DNA of 31,825 bases from Obelidium mucronatum (GCA_025765595.1 JAIVFH010000293.1:1-31825); one strand, 5' to 3'. Positions 9,072 through 19,429 are shown, counted from the first letter of the stretch. A program made the numbers and translations. Notes: generated by a model not told the origin, from the letters alone.

Positions 9072-12000
9072 TTAAGGAAGAGCAAGAGCAAAAGACTGTT
9101 GCTCCTCTTTCCATTGATGGAAGGCATGTATAATATGGTCGGGAGTGTAATCCGGAAGTTGTACCAAATTAATGAGACGAATCATTTCGTCTGCAAATTT
9201 TTTAGGGGGCCGGAACTTTCTTGAATAAGCCATGGAAAGTTTTTGCACAAGTCTTATTGATGTCAATGTTTTGACACGAGAGAAAGCCACATATAAAGTT
9301 TGAGGATTATAGTTTGCACGGTCCAATTGAGCAATGGTGATCCAATGATTCAAGGTGACCCCTTGAAGTTTCTCAGGGGTGCAAGCCAAAGCGGAGATAG
9401 CGGGAAACTGGGTCAGAGTGATTGACTTTGACTTATCAGAATTGGGCAGTGAAATTCTGACAGAAAGCGTGAGAGGGGGCACAGCAACAACACCAGGAGC
9501 ACACCCAGCGACCAGAACCTGGTTACAATTCCGAACTTTGACCCACAACCAGCCAGGCATGAATTTGAATTGTTTAACAACCACACCATTCACTGTTGTT
9601 GATATGAACGATTCATTTGACGCAGCGGCAAATCCCAAAACAAAGGCCAAAGTTCCATTGGCAAAGATCTTCAAGTGTTCCAAATCTGGAATACGCTTTG
9701 TTATCATCACAGGCATTCCAAGGTAGAATTCAAAAGTGAGGGGAATTTTGCTGGTGGCATCGTCATTCAGAAAACCAAGTCGAGACAATTCTGCGGTATT
9801 GACATCCTTCGAAGCCTTCGCTACAATCCGATAGCACACCAATTGCTTTTCCCGAGCAAAGTCCATGACTGTCTTCCGCAAGACAGCGCATCGTTCAAGA
9901 TTCATCGCAGTAGCCACTGGTGCAAAGAATTCTAGAGTTGGTGGGACATTTGACAAAGTTGACTGGGCTTGGGAACTTGTAGCGTTGATTTCATCAATAT
10001 CAGACTGAGTCAGTGCCCCCCAACGCATTCGCGCTAGGATCCCCATGAATACGGGGTCATCTTTCTGGCGCCAAACCTGTATCCAATGAAATACAATAAA
10101 ATAGGATTAGTGGAAGATACAAACTTCCTATTGGAAAGGGCATTTTCCAATAAAATAAAAATATTGGAAAGGGCCTTTTCCAATAAAATAAAAATATTGG
10201 AAAGATGGAATCAAAGGAAAGCAAAAAATATTGGATAAACGGAATCAAGTGAAATCAAACCTTTGTCAGAAACACAACGAAATTCAAGTTTGCCCATAGG
10301 CGTCGTCCAGCAGCAACATTCGAGCTGTCCGAAGATGTCCGGGAAGCATGGTCAAACAAAGGTTTTCCTCCAACGGGAGGAAGTTGCAACCAGTCTCCAC
10401 ATTTGAGCAGATGTTTCCCTGCCCAAACATGGGGACTATTTCCACAAGCTTCACGAGTTCTCAAATCTGCTTTCCCCATAATATCAATCTTTGTCATTGA
10501 AACCTCATCAACAATCGACAGGTAAACACATTGTATCTTGATTTTTAGTGTATGATTCAAAGGAGGAGATTGATCCAAACATATGGTCAACCCGCGGTAG
10601 GAGTGAATTGTATCTCCTTCAATCATAAGACCAGCCAACCCAGTGAATGACATTGTTTCAATAGTATTTCTTCTCCCCCATAGTTTTGCAAATGTCAACA
10701 ATGCAGATATTACAGCTGATTTGCCGGTGCCAGCTTCACCACCAAGGTACCCAATTAGCTGAGGTTTTAGGTTGTATTTGGTAGGATCATCAATTTGGTG
10801 AGCATCATTAAGATAGAGGAAAAGAAGGTGCCTCGCGTAAGTCTCAAAAGTGTAATGCTGCCAAAAATCCAAGCAGAATGCACTTGATATTTGACAGATT
10901 CTGGCAAAAGGTTTCAAAACAGAAGGATTCGGAACAGCACCAGGAGTTGGCTCAACCCAGGGTACAGGGACAAGTAAGTCCCCCAGACGAAGAACTTTCT
11001 CAGATTTGGACACTTGTCGATAGTAGCGATCCGCGCCATTAAAATCCAGGTCCTGTCGCACTTCCTGCGCTTTTAAAGCAGCTTTATAATCCTCGAAAGT
11101 TGAAAATGTTGGAAGATACGTATGCTGCAATATTGGAGCATTGTTGACGGAAGAGGAAATAGCAGCATCCAATAGGGGATGGATGCTATCCAGATCGGCA
11201 GCAACTGAACGCGCAATAGAATCAGCCAATTCTTGTTCAAAGTCTCCCAACAAGTTCCCATCTTCATCATCTGGTACATGGTCACAAATGTCAGAAGAAG
11301 ACATTAGTGAATCAGGATCAGAAAGTGGGTGCTCCCTTAATATCCTCTCTTCGTCTGATTCCTCATTTGAGAACTTCTTTTCATTGCTCTCATAATACCC
11401 CCGATTGAGTTCCTCATGAAGCTGTGCAGCTGTTACATTGGCTGCAGCGCCATGAAGCAAAAAATGGGAATACGCATCCTGATAGGTCTGGTCTGTTCCA
11501 ATAAAATGAAATTATTGGAAAGCAGGAAGACAGAAAAACATAACATTTACCTGAAGTGTACCTGAGGTCTGTTGAGGAAGTGTGAGGCTTGAAAAGACAA
11601 AGTAGACTTTTGTAGTAGAACTGTATGTCTGCAGCAGGTAAGTCCTTGGACATATTTGGCAATTGGCGCCCGTTGATGATTAGGACTTTACGTGCCAAAT
11701 TCTTGTTGCGCACCCAGTGCTTCAACGACCCAGATCCCACAAGGTGGTACTGTTCAATACAATCAATGTAGTTCATATCAACAAGAGTCTTTCTGTGGGT
11801 CGGAGTGTTTGAACAGCGATCCCAGTATAGAGACATAGGAGATAAAGTCCCAGAGGAATTAAGAGCTGAAACGGAAATACTTATGTCAATGAACTCTTCA
11901 GCAGATTCTGCGGGTGTTGAGTCAGGGTAGCAGCCAGTAATGAGACCCAGATTTGAGTACACATACTCATGTGAGCTCTTAAATAAGTCGCCATCGTTGA

Positions 12001-15000
12001 TGGTTAAGTACGCAGCCATAGTAGTACAGATTTCCACAGGTTTCGTCAAGGTATATAACAGCTTGTTGATTATACGAAGCCCCCGCTCTTCTTTTGAGAG
12101 AGCAGAGTCATCGTCCCTCGACAAAACAGCATCCACAGTTTTAGAATACAGGCCAATTCTCATAATTACAGACGATTCCAGTCCCTGGCGTTTAAAAGTG
12201 TACTTAATCGTGTAAGCTGTTGATGTTCTTGTTGCGGAATTAATAAGAAACTGGACGTCCATGTTGTCCAGGGAAAGTCGTGTCCAGTGCAGATTACACA
12301 GATTATAGTATTCCAGTCCAATTGAACGAAAGCTTTTCACTATACAGGTTGTTGGGTCCATAGCAGTTTCCAGCATATTTGCCAGGTTTGGTATCAAGAA
12401 TCGACAAATTGAAGCATGAGGGGTTCTGGAGGTACACTTAAAGCAGGAGCGTGTATGAGACGCATGGTGGAACTGAAACTCAAGCAAACAAAGAGCAAAC
12501 AGGACTGTCTCCTTGTCGGACATGATGAAATCCTTTGATGGAGGGGAACAACGAAAGCGATCAATATCCTCCGGAGTTATAGAAATGTTCTTTTCTTTTG
12601 CAAATTCCCGGATACGCTCCTCGATAACGTCCTTGTGGCAAAATGACCGATTACATGTTTTGCACTCAGAGGTGGTACATGGTTTCTTCCCAACTCGAAG
12701 TTTCTGGAAAGCTTCCCCCTGGAATAGGAACAGCCTCCAATGTGCCATCACAACCAGGTGTTGGACAGGAGTTACAAGAGCATGAGAAGGGAGGACTTGT
12801 ATCAAGAACAGTGTCACGAAAGGCCATGAACCTAAAAGTGCGCCAGTTTAAGAAACAATTTCCAATAATTTCGGAATATTGGAAATAAGGCTTCCAATAA
12901 TTTGGGGATATTGGAAAATTAGAAAATCGCGAGCTCACCTTTTGTTAAATTCAGGGTCTTCCAGACGCTTACGAAAATCTTCTGACGTTTTGGGTAGCCC
13001 ATGTATGGAGATATTCATGTGAAAGTGTAGATCTCCTTTTTTCTGGGTTTCAGCAGAGGTGGTTACATACCGGGGAACACCTAAAAACCCACCCCCTCTT
13101 GTTGGAGCTCTGTACTTGAAGTCCCAACCAATAAAGCTCTCCAAAAACACTTCCAGTACCCTACGAGCATAATCCGCACACTCATAAGGATTTTTTGCTG
13201 CTTCAGAAGCTCGCTTGGATAGGGTGGGTAGGATTAAGTCGTCATATTCCCCTCCAATGCTGAACTTCAATTCGCAAAGTTCCCCACTCAAAAGATGACA
13301 ATTAATTGCAACAACAAAGCTTTGCGATGTTGCAGGGGATATTGTTGCAAATACATTGGGAACGCCCAATCTTTTCTGCAACCCAAAAGCAGTGTGCAGA
13401 GCACTCTGGCGGGACTCATCAGAACCAGTGTACCCGCGAAGACCTGGCAACACTGAATTCTTCAATCCCAACAGACGCTTTACTTCTACTGGAACAGGCG
13501 GCATACTAAGACCGCGCTTAAGGCAATCTTCTGTTTGTTCCGCATGCTCCTGACACTTCCGAATATCTTCACGGGTCCACGATCCCTCCGCAACAACTGA
13601 CTTCCGTAGTCGCATTGACAGATACTGTTGCGCATACGATCTATGTGATGAAGTACGTTCATGCGTTACACCAAGACAGCCCCAATGCGCAGCTGCCTTC
13701 CCGCCATGCCGCCGGTATAAAAGTTTGATCCATCGTTCTTCAGACAAAGGGACACTACGTTGCTCATTTGGCCCACCGCGACCAAATGGGACCAAACTTG
13801 GAAAATACAAAGGAAACTCAGAGAACCCTCTGGCATTCGAAAATGTAGAAGATCTGAAAACAGCATAGTCTTCCGGTGTAGTGTTGTCAAGAACATCAGG
13901 TGTTAGGGCAGCAGCGGCAATGCTGTCTGGGACATCAGGTTGCGGGGCAGTTGGTGAAGTGTTTGATGAGGGTGAGAAAACATAGTGTATAGTATCTTCA
14001 TTAGAGGATGAAGCGGCTGAACCGGTGTTGTAGGTAGTGTGGTTCAACAAACGACATATCTTCTCATTTACAGCAGTCTCGCTATTGAAGGAGCGGTCGA
14101 CAAATACTGGAGAATCCCAAAGTTAGTAACAAAGTAAAGAAAGGCATTTCCAATAATACACCAATTATTGGAAAGCAGAAATGGTGCATGTTTCCAATAA
14201 GACACAATTATAAGAAATCCAAGATGGGATGTTCCAATAAAACAAAACTATTGGAAAATGCAGAAACTAAAATTAATGAGGACAGAACTAACCTCCTCCT
14301 TCCAGCTCATTCTCACCGCGGTGTTTGTTAACAAGATAATTGTGTTCTTTGTAACCAGAATGATGAGCCTCAAAAAATTCCAAGAGTTCATAAACAAAGT
14401 CTTGGCACTTATATCGGGTTTTCTGCTCCGCAATCTCCAAAGGTGTCCATGCTCCAACAAAAGTAAAGCGAAATGTGGACCCAATACTTGCAGGGACAGA
14501 GCGAAGCACTGGTGCACTGTTCTTCAGAATGTAATGGTGGGAGTTGATGTTTCGGGTGTTGCTGTCAGACCCGTGGCCAAAAATTGATGACAGGTAAATG
14601 CATGGCTGCATCAGGGAAACAACATTCTCAGTTGTTCTAGACACATTGCCGAACTTTGCAGGCAGACGTCCAATCCAGTTTCCGTTAGCGATTGCTTCAG
14701 CCGGCATATGCTGACTTTTACTTCGTGTTCCAGCATAACAACCACGACAGATGGCAATGGTCAGCTCTATCTTCGGCACATTCACCCACTTCCCAGGGAG
14801 TTGCTGATAAACCAACTCTTCGCTTTCATCACTTAAAAGAGTCACAGGGTGAAGAATGTTGTTCTCTTTAAAATAGAAGCCGTTTTGACTCAGAAACAGC
14901 TTTGACAGCTTCACATCAAACTTGGAAACATCATATTGAGACACAAGAAGCGGATCCAATGAATTCACGACTGTCTCTGCAACCCGAAGAGACTTCCGTA

Positions 15001-15594
15001 AATTCTGTGGAATCTGTTAACATCTAATTCCGCACTAACACAACTGCAACTGACCAAATATTCCAAAGAAGGGCTACTGTATGTCAATTCATTCTTTGTG
15101 TAGTTACAATCACAAACAATGCAGCAATGCTTAGTCATTGCCGCAAACGATAGCCGTTGCGCACACTTGGTGTACAAGTCTTTCACTGATGACTGTAACC
15201 CAAACTGGTAGTTGTCGTCAATGGTGGCCAATTCTTCATCGGAGTATACAGCAGCATTCCTTTCAGCAAGCAACTTCGCATTGTATACCTCCCGATGTCG
15301 TTCAGAATCAGTTTGTCGGATATTTGCCGCCCTTGGAGTAAAACCAGTCGCAACACGTAACTCCCGCATACGCTCACGCTGCTTTTCGCGGATGTCCCTC
15401 TTTTCGGCCGAAGATTTTTTGCAGTGAGTCCTCCTCTTGCTGATGGCTTTTCGAGAGGTTGAATAAACCCTGCCAGCTTCCTGGATCTGACGAAGAGGAG
15501 TTGATGGAGGCGCAACATCAGAATAAAATGATTGAACAGGAGCAAAACTTGGAAGCGTTGAAGCAGCAGACCCCCTTCGTACTTTTCCCAGCAT
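9072..15594 (-). CDS. Helitron-like Rep/helicase, six exons, one apparent frameshift
   Basis: It encodes the replicative transposase that nicks and unwinds DNA during rolling-circle transposition. Exons: 15594-15055, 15013-14293, 14106-12939, 12831-11551, 11492-10261, 10076-9072. All junctions are GT-AG and in phase except for one surplus base inside exon 4; without it the product is about 1,981 aa. Domains in order: a C-x2-C finger near residue 155; DUF6570 (about 235-400, with HMPAEAIANGNWIGRLP); the Helitron_like_N nuclease with LGVPNVFATISPAT and HUH motif LHFHMNI (about 780); a Cys/His-rich stretch; the catalytic pair YTIKYTFK (Tyr about 1017 and 1021); PIF1 helicase with Walker A GEAGTGKS (about 1490), Walker B VDEVSM (about 1567) and C-terminal YVAFSRVKTL. 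The ATG at 15594 follows a 5' region with two 25-bp palindromes. Confidence 0.93.
10145..10202. repeat. Two 25-bp palindromes in Rep intron 5
   Basis: TTCCAATA and TATTGGAA flank A/T-rich centres at 10145-10169 and 10178-10202, 33 bp apart, inside the 184-nt intron 10077-10260. A third, shrunken remnant (TTCCTATTGGAA) lies at about 10135. Confidence 0.9.
11496..11520. repeat. 25-bp palindrome in Rep intron 4
   Basis: The palindrome fills almost half of the 58-nt intron 11493-11550. On the coding strand its terminal TTGGAA is followed immediately by the 3' splice site CAG, so the repeat abuts the acceptor. Confidence 0.9.
12715..12719 (-). other. Probable 1-nt insertion in exon 4 of the Rep/helicase
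   Basis: Splicing exon 3 to exon 4 (12832-12938 removed) enters a frame reading FMAFRDTVLDTSPPFSCSC, with Cys pairs typical of this region of Helitron proteins. The downstream catalytic frame starts one nucleotide out of register. A run of five G on the coding strand sits at the point where both frames are open; four G would join them. Exon 4 is also exactly one base too long for its flanking phases. A 64-nt intron ending at GGGGAAG is a less likely alternative. Confidence 0.65.
12860..12916. repeat. Two 25-bp palindromes in Rep intron 3
   Basis: Copies at 12860-12884 and 12892-12916, 32 bp apart, within intron 12832-12938. Each has TTCCAATA and TATTGGAA ends (the second is read as TTCCAATAATT...ATATTGGAA). 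Confidence 0.9.
14148..14256. repeat. Three palindromes in Rep intron 2
   Basis: Copies at 14148-14173 (26 bp), about 14192-14217 (decayed, one arm reads TAAGAAA) and 14232-14256, within the 186-nt intron 14107-14292. The intron also shows a clear branch-point-like TTACTAAC upstream of its CTCCAG acceptor. Confidence 0.85.
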
Positions 15595-15705
15595 TTGAAT
15601 TTATCCAGAGACAGAGTGGTCTACTTGATAAGATTTAAGCATAGGAAGACGTCCAACCAGAACAAAAGGACATACCTGGAAAGTGTAGGCAAAGACTTTC
15701 GCCGT

Positions 15706-15771
15706 TTCCAATAATTTAAAATTATTGGAGGGAAGACTTTCAAAGTTTCCAATAATTTGAAATTATTGGAA
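15706..15771. repeat. Two 25-bp palindromes upstream of the Rep start
   Basis: Copies at 15706-15730 and 15747-15771, 41 bp apart, in the 5' non-coding region of the Rep gene. A nearby GTATGT on the minus strand (about 15676) would allow them to lie in or beside a 5'-UTR intron or promoter; this cannot be settled from sequence. Confidence 0.85.
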
Positions 15772-15962
15772 GGGCTAAATTGAATATATCCCAAGATATT
15801 GCACTCAAATGTTCGTTGCAAATTTTTCTTGGAGAGTCAAATCTTAAACCAATTTGAATACGAATTGAATTGAAATGGGAAACTGGAAGGGAAGGGAAAC
15901 TCTTTACTTATATACTAAAAAATGCCAAGAAAAAATGAATAGGTTGAAAAGCACAACACACC

Positions 15963-16002
15963 AAGCAGCAAAGCAGCAAAGCAGCAAAGCAGCAAAGCAG
16001 CA
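15963..16002. repeat. 8-bp tandem repeat AAGCAGCA, 5 copies
   Basis: Five perfect units of AAGCAGCA followed by a decayed AAGAGAGC, just past the 3' end of the 472-aa gene and far upstream of Rep. Confidence 0.9.
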
Positions 16003-16040
16003 AAGAGAGCAAAGCATCAACAGATTTGAACTCAGGCATT

Positions 16041-17663
16041 TCACACAGCTTCGTCATTGTCCTCGCTGTCACTGTTGTTGGTGAGATCAATAACTGTCAC
16101 CCCTTCACCGTCAACTGAGATCCGCTTTGATTCACAGAACACTCGCAGCACTTCCAATGGTAAGTATCCTTTAAATTCCCCATCTTTAAGTCGGAAAATC
16201 TGCGGGTCCATCTCAGGGAAATCACGTGTCGTCCGCTTCTTCTTTCCTTTTCCTTTTCCCTTTCCTTTCGAGTCTGCGGCAGAGTCACTGGCTTCTTCTT
16301 CCTCCTCGCTGACCTGTAGATTTCGCGCATCTTCGGCGGCATTGTCCTTTCTCTCCTTCTCCTTTAAGTGTTCCTGAGGAGTCAGCAGAGGACCATATGC
16401 CACTCCTTTCCCACGAAGCCCCAGGAGATAATCTTCGATGTGGCGCTTCGATGAATACCCCTTTGGTGGTTTTTTCCCCTTGTGATCTTGAACATAGAAA
16501 TTGAGCCATTTGACCGTTTCCAGAAGTAAGGAGACCCCAAAAGAAAGAACCTTCGATGACCGACCAAGCTTCCCATCACACCTAGAGCGATACAAATCTT
16601 CACAGATTCCATTGAATTCCCTAGTTTTGCGTTTTAAAGAATGCTTTGAAACTTTAGATAATCTTACCTGGTCAACTTGTTAAGGATAACAGCATACTTC
16701 ATTCCAATGCTGATATCCTGGGAAAGCTCGGCGATAGCAGGAGCCAAAGGTTGGAACACTGCTAAACCCAATAATGACTCCAACTTGTTGTACAGTTGAT
16801 CAAAATTTTTTAGAACTTGTTTGGCAGTGGTGCCACTTGACTTCCGTCGGGGCATGCTTGAAGCCGAAGTATCACCCAAAGAGGTAACAACCTTTTGCTT
16901 TTTGCGGGAGTGTGACACTGGTTCCTGAGAAAGTGACGGAAATGCACTTTCGTACTCTCTTGCCAGTAGATCTCGCCAATCATCGGTTGGCATGGCTTGC
17001 AAAAGAAACAATCTGGTCAAACATTTAGGTAAACAACCTTGGAAAATCCCATCCAATAAAATAAAATCCCTTCCAATAAAATAAAATTATTGGAAGAGAA
17101 AAATTCACAAACCTGTTGAATGCTTGAGAAATATAAAAGCAGTTCTGTCCTTGTGCTTGAGCCACTTGGCTCAGGCAGTCACCGAACGTTGCTGCGTCAC
17201 TTATCACATTGAGTAGGACTGCCTTGAATGCAGCCGCCATTCCCAGACGCTCGTCAATTTCCACACTTATACGCGATTGCAAGAGGGTATCCACCAAGCT
17301 TGTTGCAGACTTGTTTGGGTCTTGGGTAAATGCTTCACGGTCTATGGACAGGAATTCGGTGCGCTTGCCGAGGATGAGCGATCCTGCAGAAATGGCCGAG
17401 GCTATAGTCGTTGGCGGTCCAAAGGTGGGTGCTGCCTCGTCGTCTGAAGGGTCACACTCATCTCTGGTGCGTTTTCTTAGGAGAGCACAACTTAGACTAA
17501 AACTAAAATGCTCCCTCGGTGTGCGTCCTTACCGCAGCCCAGGTTGTACATCCTCAAAATCATCATTGCCTATAGCGCAGCTGTTTCTTGTCTCCTGTGA
17601 AGCCGACGGTGAGTTGGCCGCTGTGGTGTTGTTGTCGGTGAGCGTGTCTGCGCTTGGCTCCAT
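16041..17663 (-). CDS. Cargo protein of 472 aa, four exons, probable nuclear protein
   Basis: Exons 17663-17533, 17475-17113, 17012-16668 and 16620-16041 sum to 1,419 nt, exactly 473 codons with stop; every intron is GT-AG (57, 100 and 47 nt). No known family was recognised. Visible features: a Ser/Thr/Asn-rich acidic N-terminus; a KRTRDE basic patch after the first junction; RKKQKVV and PRRKSS nuclear-signal-like patches in exon 3; a hydrophobic helical middle (LGLAVFQPLAPAIAEL); an EEEEEASDSAADSKGKGKG-type acidic then Lys/Gly-rich hinge in exon 4; and a C-terminus VTVIDLTNNSDSEDNDE, a textbook SUMO-interaction motif (V-I-D-L followed by acidic/Ser residues). It is divergent from the 298-aa gene over a 154-bp gap. 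A role in DNA handling or silencing evasion would be speculation. Confidence 0.85.
17071..17095. repeat. 25-bp palindrome in an intron of the 472-aa gene
   Basis: It lies in intron 17013-17112. A half copy (ATCCAATAAAATAAAATCCC) precedes it at 17051-17070. Confidence 0.9.
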
Positions 17664-17817
17664 TTCGAAAAAATTGGATTCTCCAAATTGCTTGGAGGCC
17701 TTAATTCACGTTGCTTGGATATTCACACTGCTTGGCCAGTGGGAAAAAGGTATAAAGGCAACCTCCCTGCCCCCTCAAACTTACCTACCCACCCCTCAGA
17801 TCTTCCCTACTTATTAA
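17664..17817. promoter_or_regulatory. Divergent promoter of the two cargo genes
   Basis: The 154-bp gap lies between the two start codons. TATAAAGG at 17751-17758 faces the + gene, 60 bp before its ATG. No clear TATA box was seen for the minus gene. The compact head-to-head layout suggests co-expression. Confidence 0.6.
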
Positions 17818-18900
17818 ATGCTCAGCGCTAACTGGGACTCTGAAACGTCTGCTCGAGCTGCCACTGTTAGTCTTGCAAGATTCCTCTCTGGCGATGCATC
17901 TTCTCGGACTCCAAGAAACCTGGCGGACATTCTGCGGCTTCTTGAGTCTAAAGCTGGTGTCATTGCTAACGGTCTTGGCATCCCAGATGTGATTCGCAGT
18001 CCTGCAAGTTACCAAAAGATTTTTTTTGGCGAACCTGGTGATGTTCCAATCTATTTGTTTGTTGGATATTCCAATGTTTTTATTTTATTGGAAGGCATTG
18101 GATCTTCCAATATTTTTATTTTATTGGAAGCATAGAGACTAACTTTATTTCTTTCTCTCTTTCAGCCGGATACTACCTTGGCGTGACAACTCTTGAGAAG
18201 AAGCAAATTCCTGCATCTTTCTTGTTTCCTTGTGAAGTTCTCAATAGAACTGATGGAGTCTTCCGCCCTCCAACTGAACACACCCCGTTCTTGGTTGGAA
18301 GTATTTTCTGTCGGTCTTTGTTGACATCAGCCCACGCCGACGGTTTCTGCGACTTTCTCGTGAAGCGAATGGGATCAGAACCAATGCCAAAGCCATTTGA
18401 TTTTGGCGCTCATGATGACATCGATTGGATTCGTTTTTGTCGCACCTACTGTAAGTATTGCTTTATCCTTTACCCTGCTATCAAACTTACATTACTGTTA
18501 CATTAAAGGGCCAGAAAGCTCTACAAGAGCAACAAACACTCCATTGAGACCACCACCAAAAAACAATGCAAGCACTCCTTCCAGAACTCCCGGAAGACGT
18601 CCACCAGCAGCCAATAGACCATACAATCTAAATGGGGAGGGAGTTCCATTCATTCCCCTTTTTGACTGCTCAAAGAAGGACTTTGATCTGAAGGAGCTCA
18701 AAAATAACAAACGTCTTACCCATTTGCTTCCAGGTGACTTTGTTTTGGTTTCGGCAACAGTCAAATTGGATTCCAATGGAGACGTGTCTTTTGTCCCTAC
18801 ATTTGTTGTCTTGTTTGAACGCAATGAAGATGAAAATGGCAACGCTGACAGAATTGTGTTTGGGAAGAAGGATGTGGTGGCAAAGGAGGATGAATGGTAA
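17818..18900 (+). CDS. Cargo protein of 298 aa, three exons, unknown function
   Basis: Exons 17818-18037, 18166-18450 and 18509-18900 total 897 nt, 299 codons with stop; both introns are GT-AG and in phase (128 and 58 nt). The first has a CTAAC-like branch point and a pyrimidine-rich acceptor. No family was recognised. The protein starts MLSANWDSETSARAATVSL, has a central block with GYYLGVTTLEKKQIPASFLF, a Pro/Arg-rich linker (PLRPPPK, GRRPPAANRP) and a C-terminal beta-rich region (LPGDFVLVSATVKL, VSFVPTFVVLFE) that could be an OB- or SH3-like barrel. A single-strand-binding accessory role would fit a rolling-circle element, but this is inference. The ATG sits 60 bp after a TATA box. Confidence 0.85.
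18069..18129. repeat. Two 25-bp palindromes in intron 1 of the 298-aa gene
   Basis: Copies at 18069-18093 and 18105-18129, 36 bp apart, within intron 18038-18165. Confidence 0.9.
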
Positions 18901-18938
18901 TATTCTCCAATTAGTATTGGATTTGTCATCTTGAGGTA

Positions 18939-18944
18939 AATAAA
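18939..18944 (+). terminator. Polyadenylation signal of the 298-aa gene
   Basis: AATAAA lies 38 nt after the TAA stop. Confidence 0.55.
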
Positions 18945-19060
18945 GTACAACATAGTATTACAACATCTTTTCATTTTCCTGCAATAAGTAGTGGAAGGTT
19001 GCTGGTCATTGTTATAACGCGACATGGGTTGAAAATATGCACTTTGTGACTCAAAGTTTT

Positions 19061-19171
19061 AATTATAGAAGTGAGCGATTTCCAATAATCTGTTTTTATT
19101 GGAAGCCCGTGTAGGCCCTTAACTCCCCATTATAGTGGTGAGCGATTTCCAATATTCTGTTTTTATTGGAA
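19061..19171. repeat. 67-bp imperfect tandem repeat with two 25-bp palindromes
   Basis: ATTATAG-GTGAGCGATT...TTATTGGAAGC occurs twice with a period of 67 bp. The palindromes lie at 19080-19104 and 19147-19171. This is the non-coding 5' end of the element between the 298-aa gene and the terminus (18901-19300), which holds no gene. Confidence 0.85.
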
Positions 19172-19290
19172 GCTAAATTCAAAGAAAATTGTGTCTGTTG
19201 ACAAATCAAAGGGGCCATCACTTTATTATAATGCTGGCTCAGCAAAATGTCGCCGCACAGAGAAAAAGGGTGTGTAGCTTTATAGCTGAG

Positions 19291-19300
19291 GCTAAAAAGG
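19291..19300 (-). repeat. Terminal inverted repeat, 5' end of the element
   Basis: GCTAAAAAGG on the + strand ends exactly where palindrome-arm homology resumes (19301). It pairs with 8987-8996. Confidence 0.8.
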
Positions 19301-19429
19301 ATATGTCTGGAAGTCAATGATGTATTGCATAGGATGTCACACCCTCCAACTTGAATGGAACACAACTATGGCTCAGAAGAGATTGTCACAGGTTTACAGG
19401 AGTACTTAAACCTTGGAGAGGGATTAAAG

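Larger units (their letters stand above)
15595..16040. promoter_or_regulatory. Upstream region of the Rep gene
   Basis: It lies between the Rep start (15594) and the stop of the 472-aa gene (16041), both on the minus strand. It holds the two palindromes described separately, an AT-rich stretch (15820-15960) and the AAGCAGCA tandem repeat. The Rep promoter must lie here, but no convincing TATA box was chosen. Confidence 0.5.
8955..19300 (-). mobile_element. Autonomous Helitron-like element, HLE2/Helentron-type ends
   Basis: A 10,346-bp insertion interrupts the right palindrome arm. The left arm keeps the unoccupied site (CACGCAG|ATATGTCTGG, reverse complement of 1544-1560), so the ends are fixed to within one base and there is no target duplication beyond one ambiguous A/T. 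In the orientation of its helicase (minus strand) the element begins CCTTTTTAGC at 19300. Near its other end it has the inverted copy GCTAAAAAGG (8996-8987), followed by a hairpin (8981-8963) and a short tail ACCTCAGT. This asymmetric terminal inverted repeat plus 3' hairpin is the HLE2/Helentron plan. It carries the Rep/helicase gene, two divergent cargo genes and 15 copies of a short palindrome. Confidence 0.9.

Noticed and set aside
17209..17817. Long + strand open frame across the 472-aa gene and divergent promoter
   Set aside because: It runs antisense to exons that join in phase on the minus strand, has no domain signal and covers the promoter.
10145..19171. CRISPR-like array from the repeated TTCCAATA motifs
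   Set aside because: The spacing is irregular, copies are spread over 9 kb, and the context is a spliced eukaryotic element.
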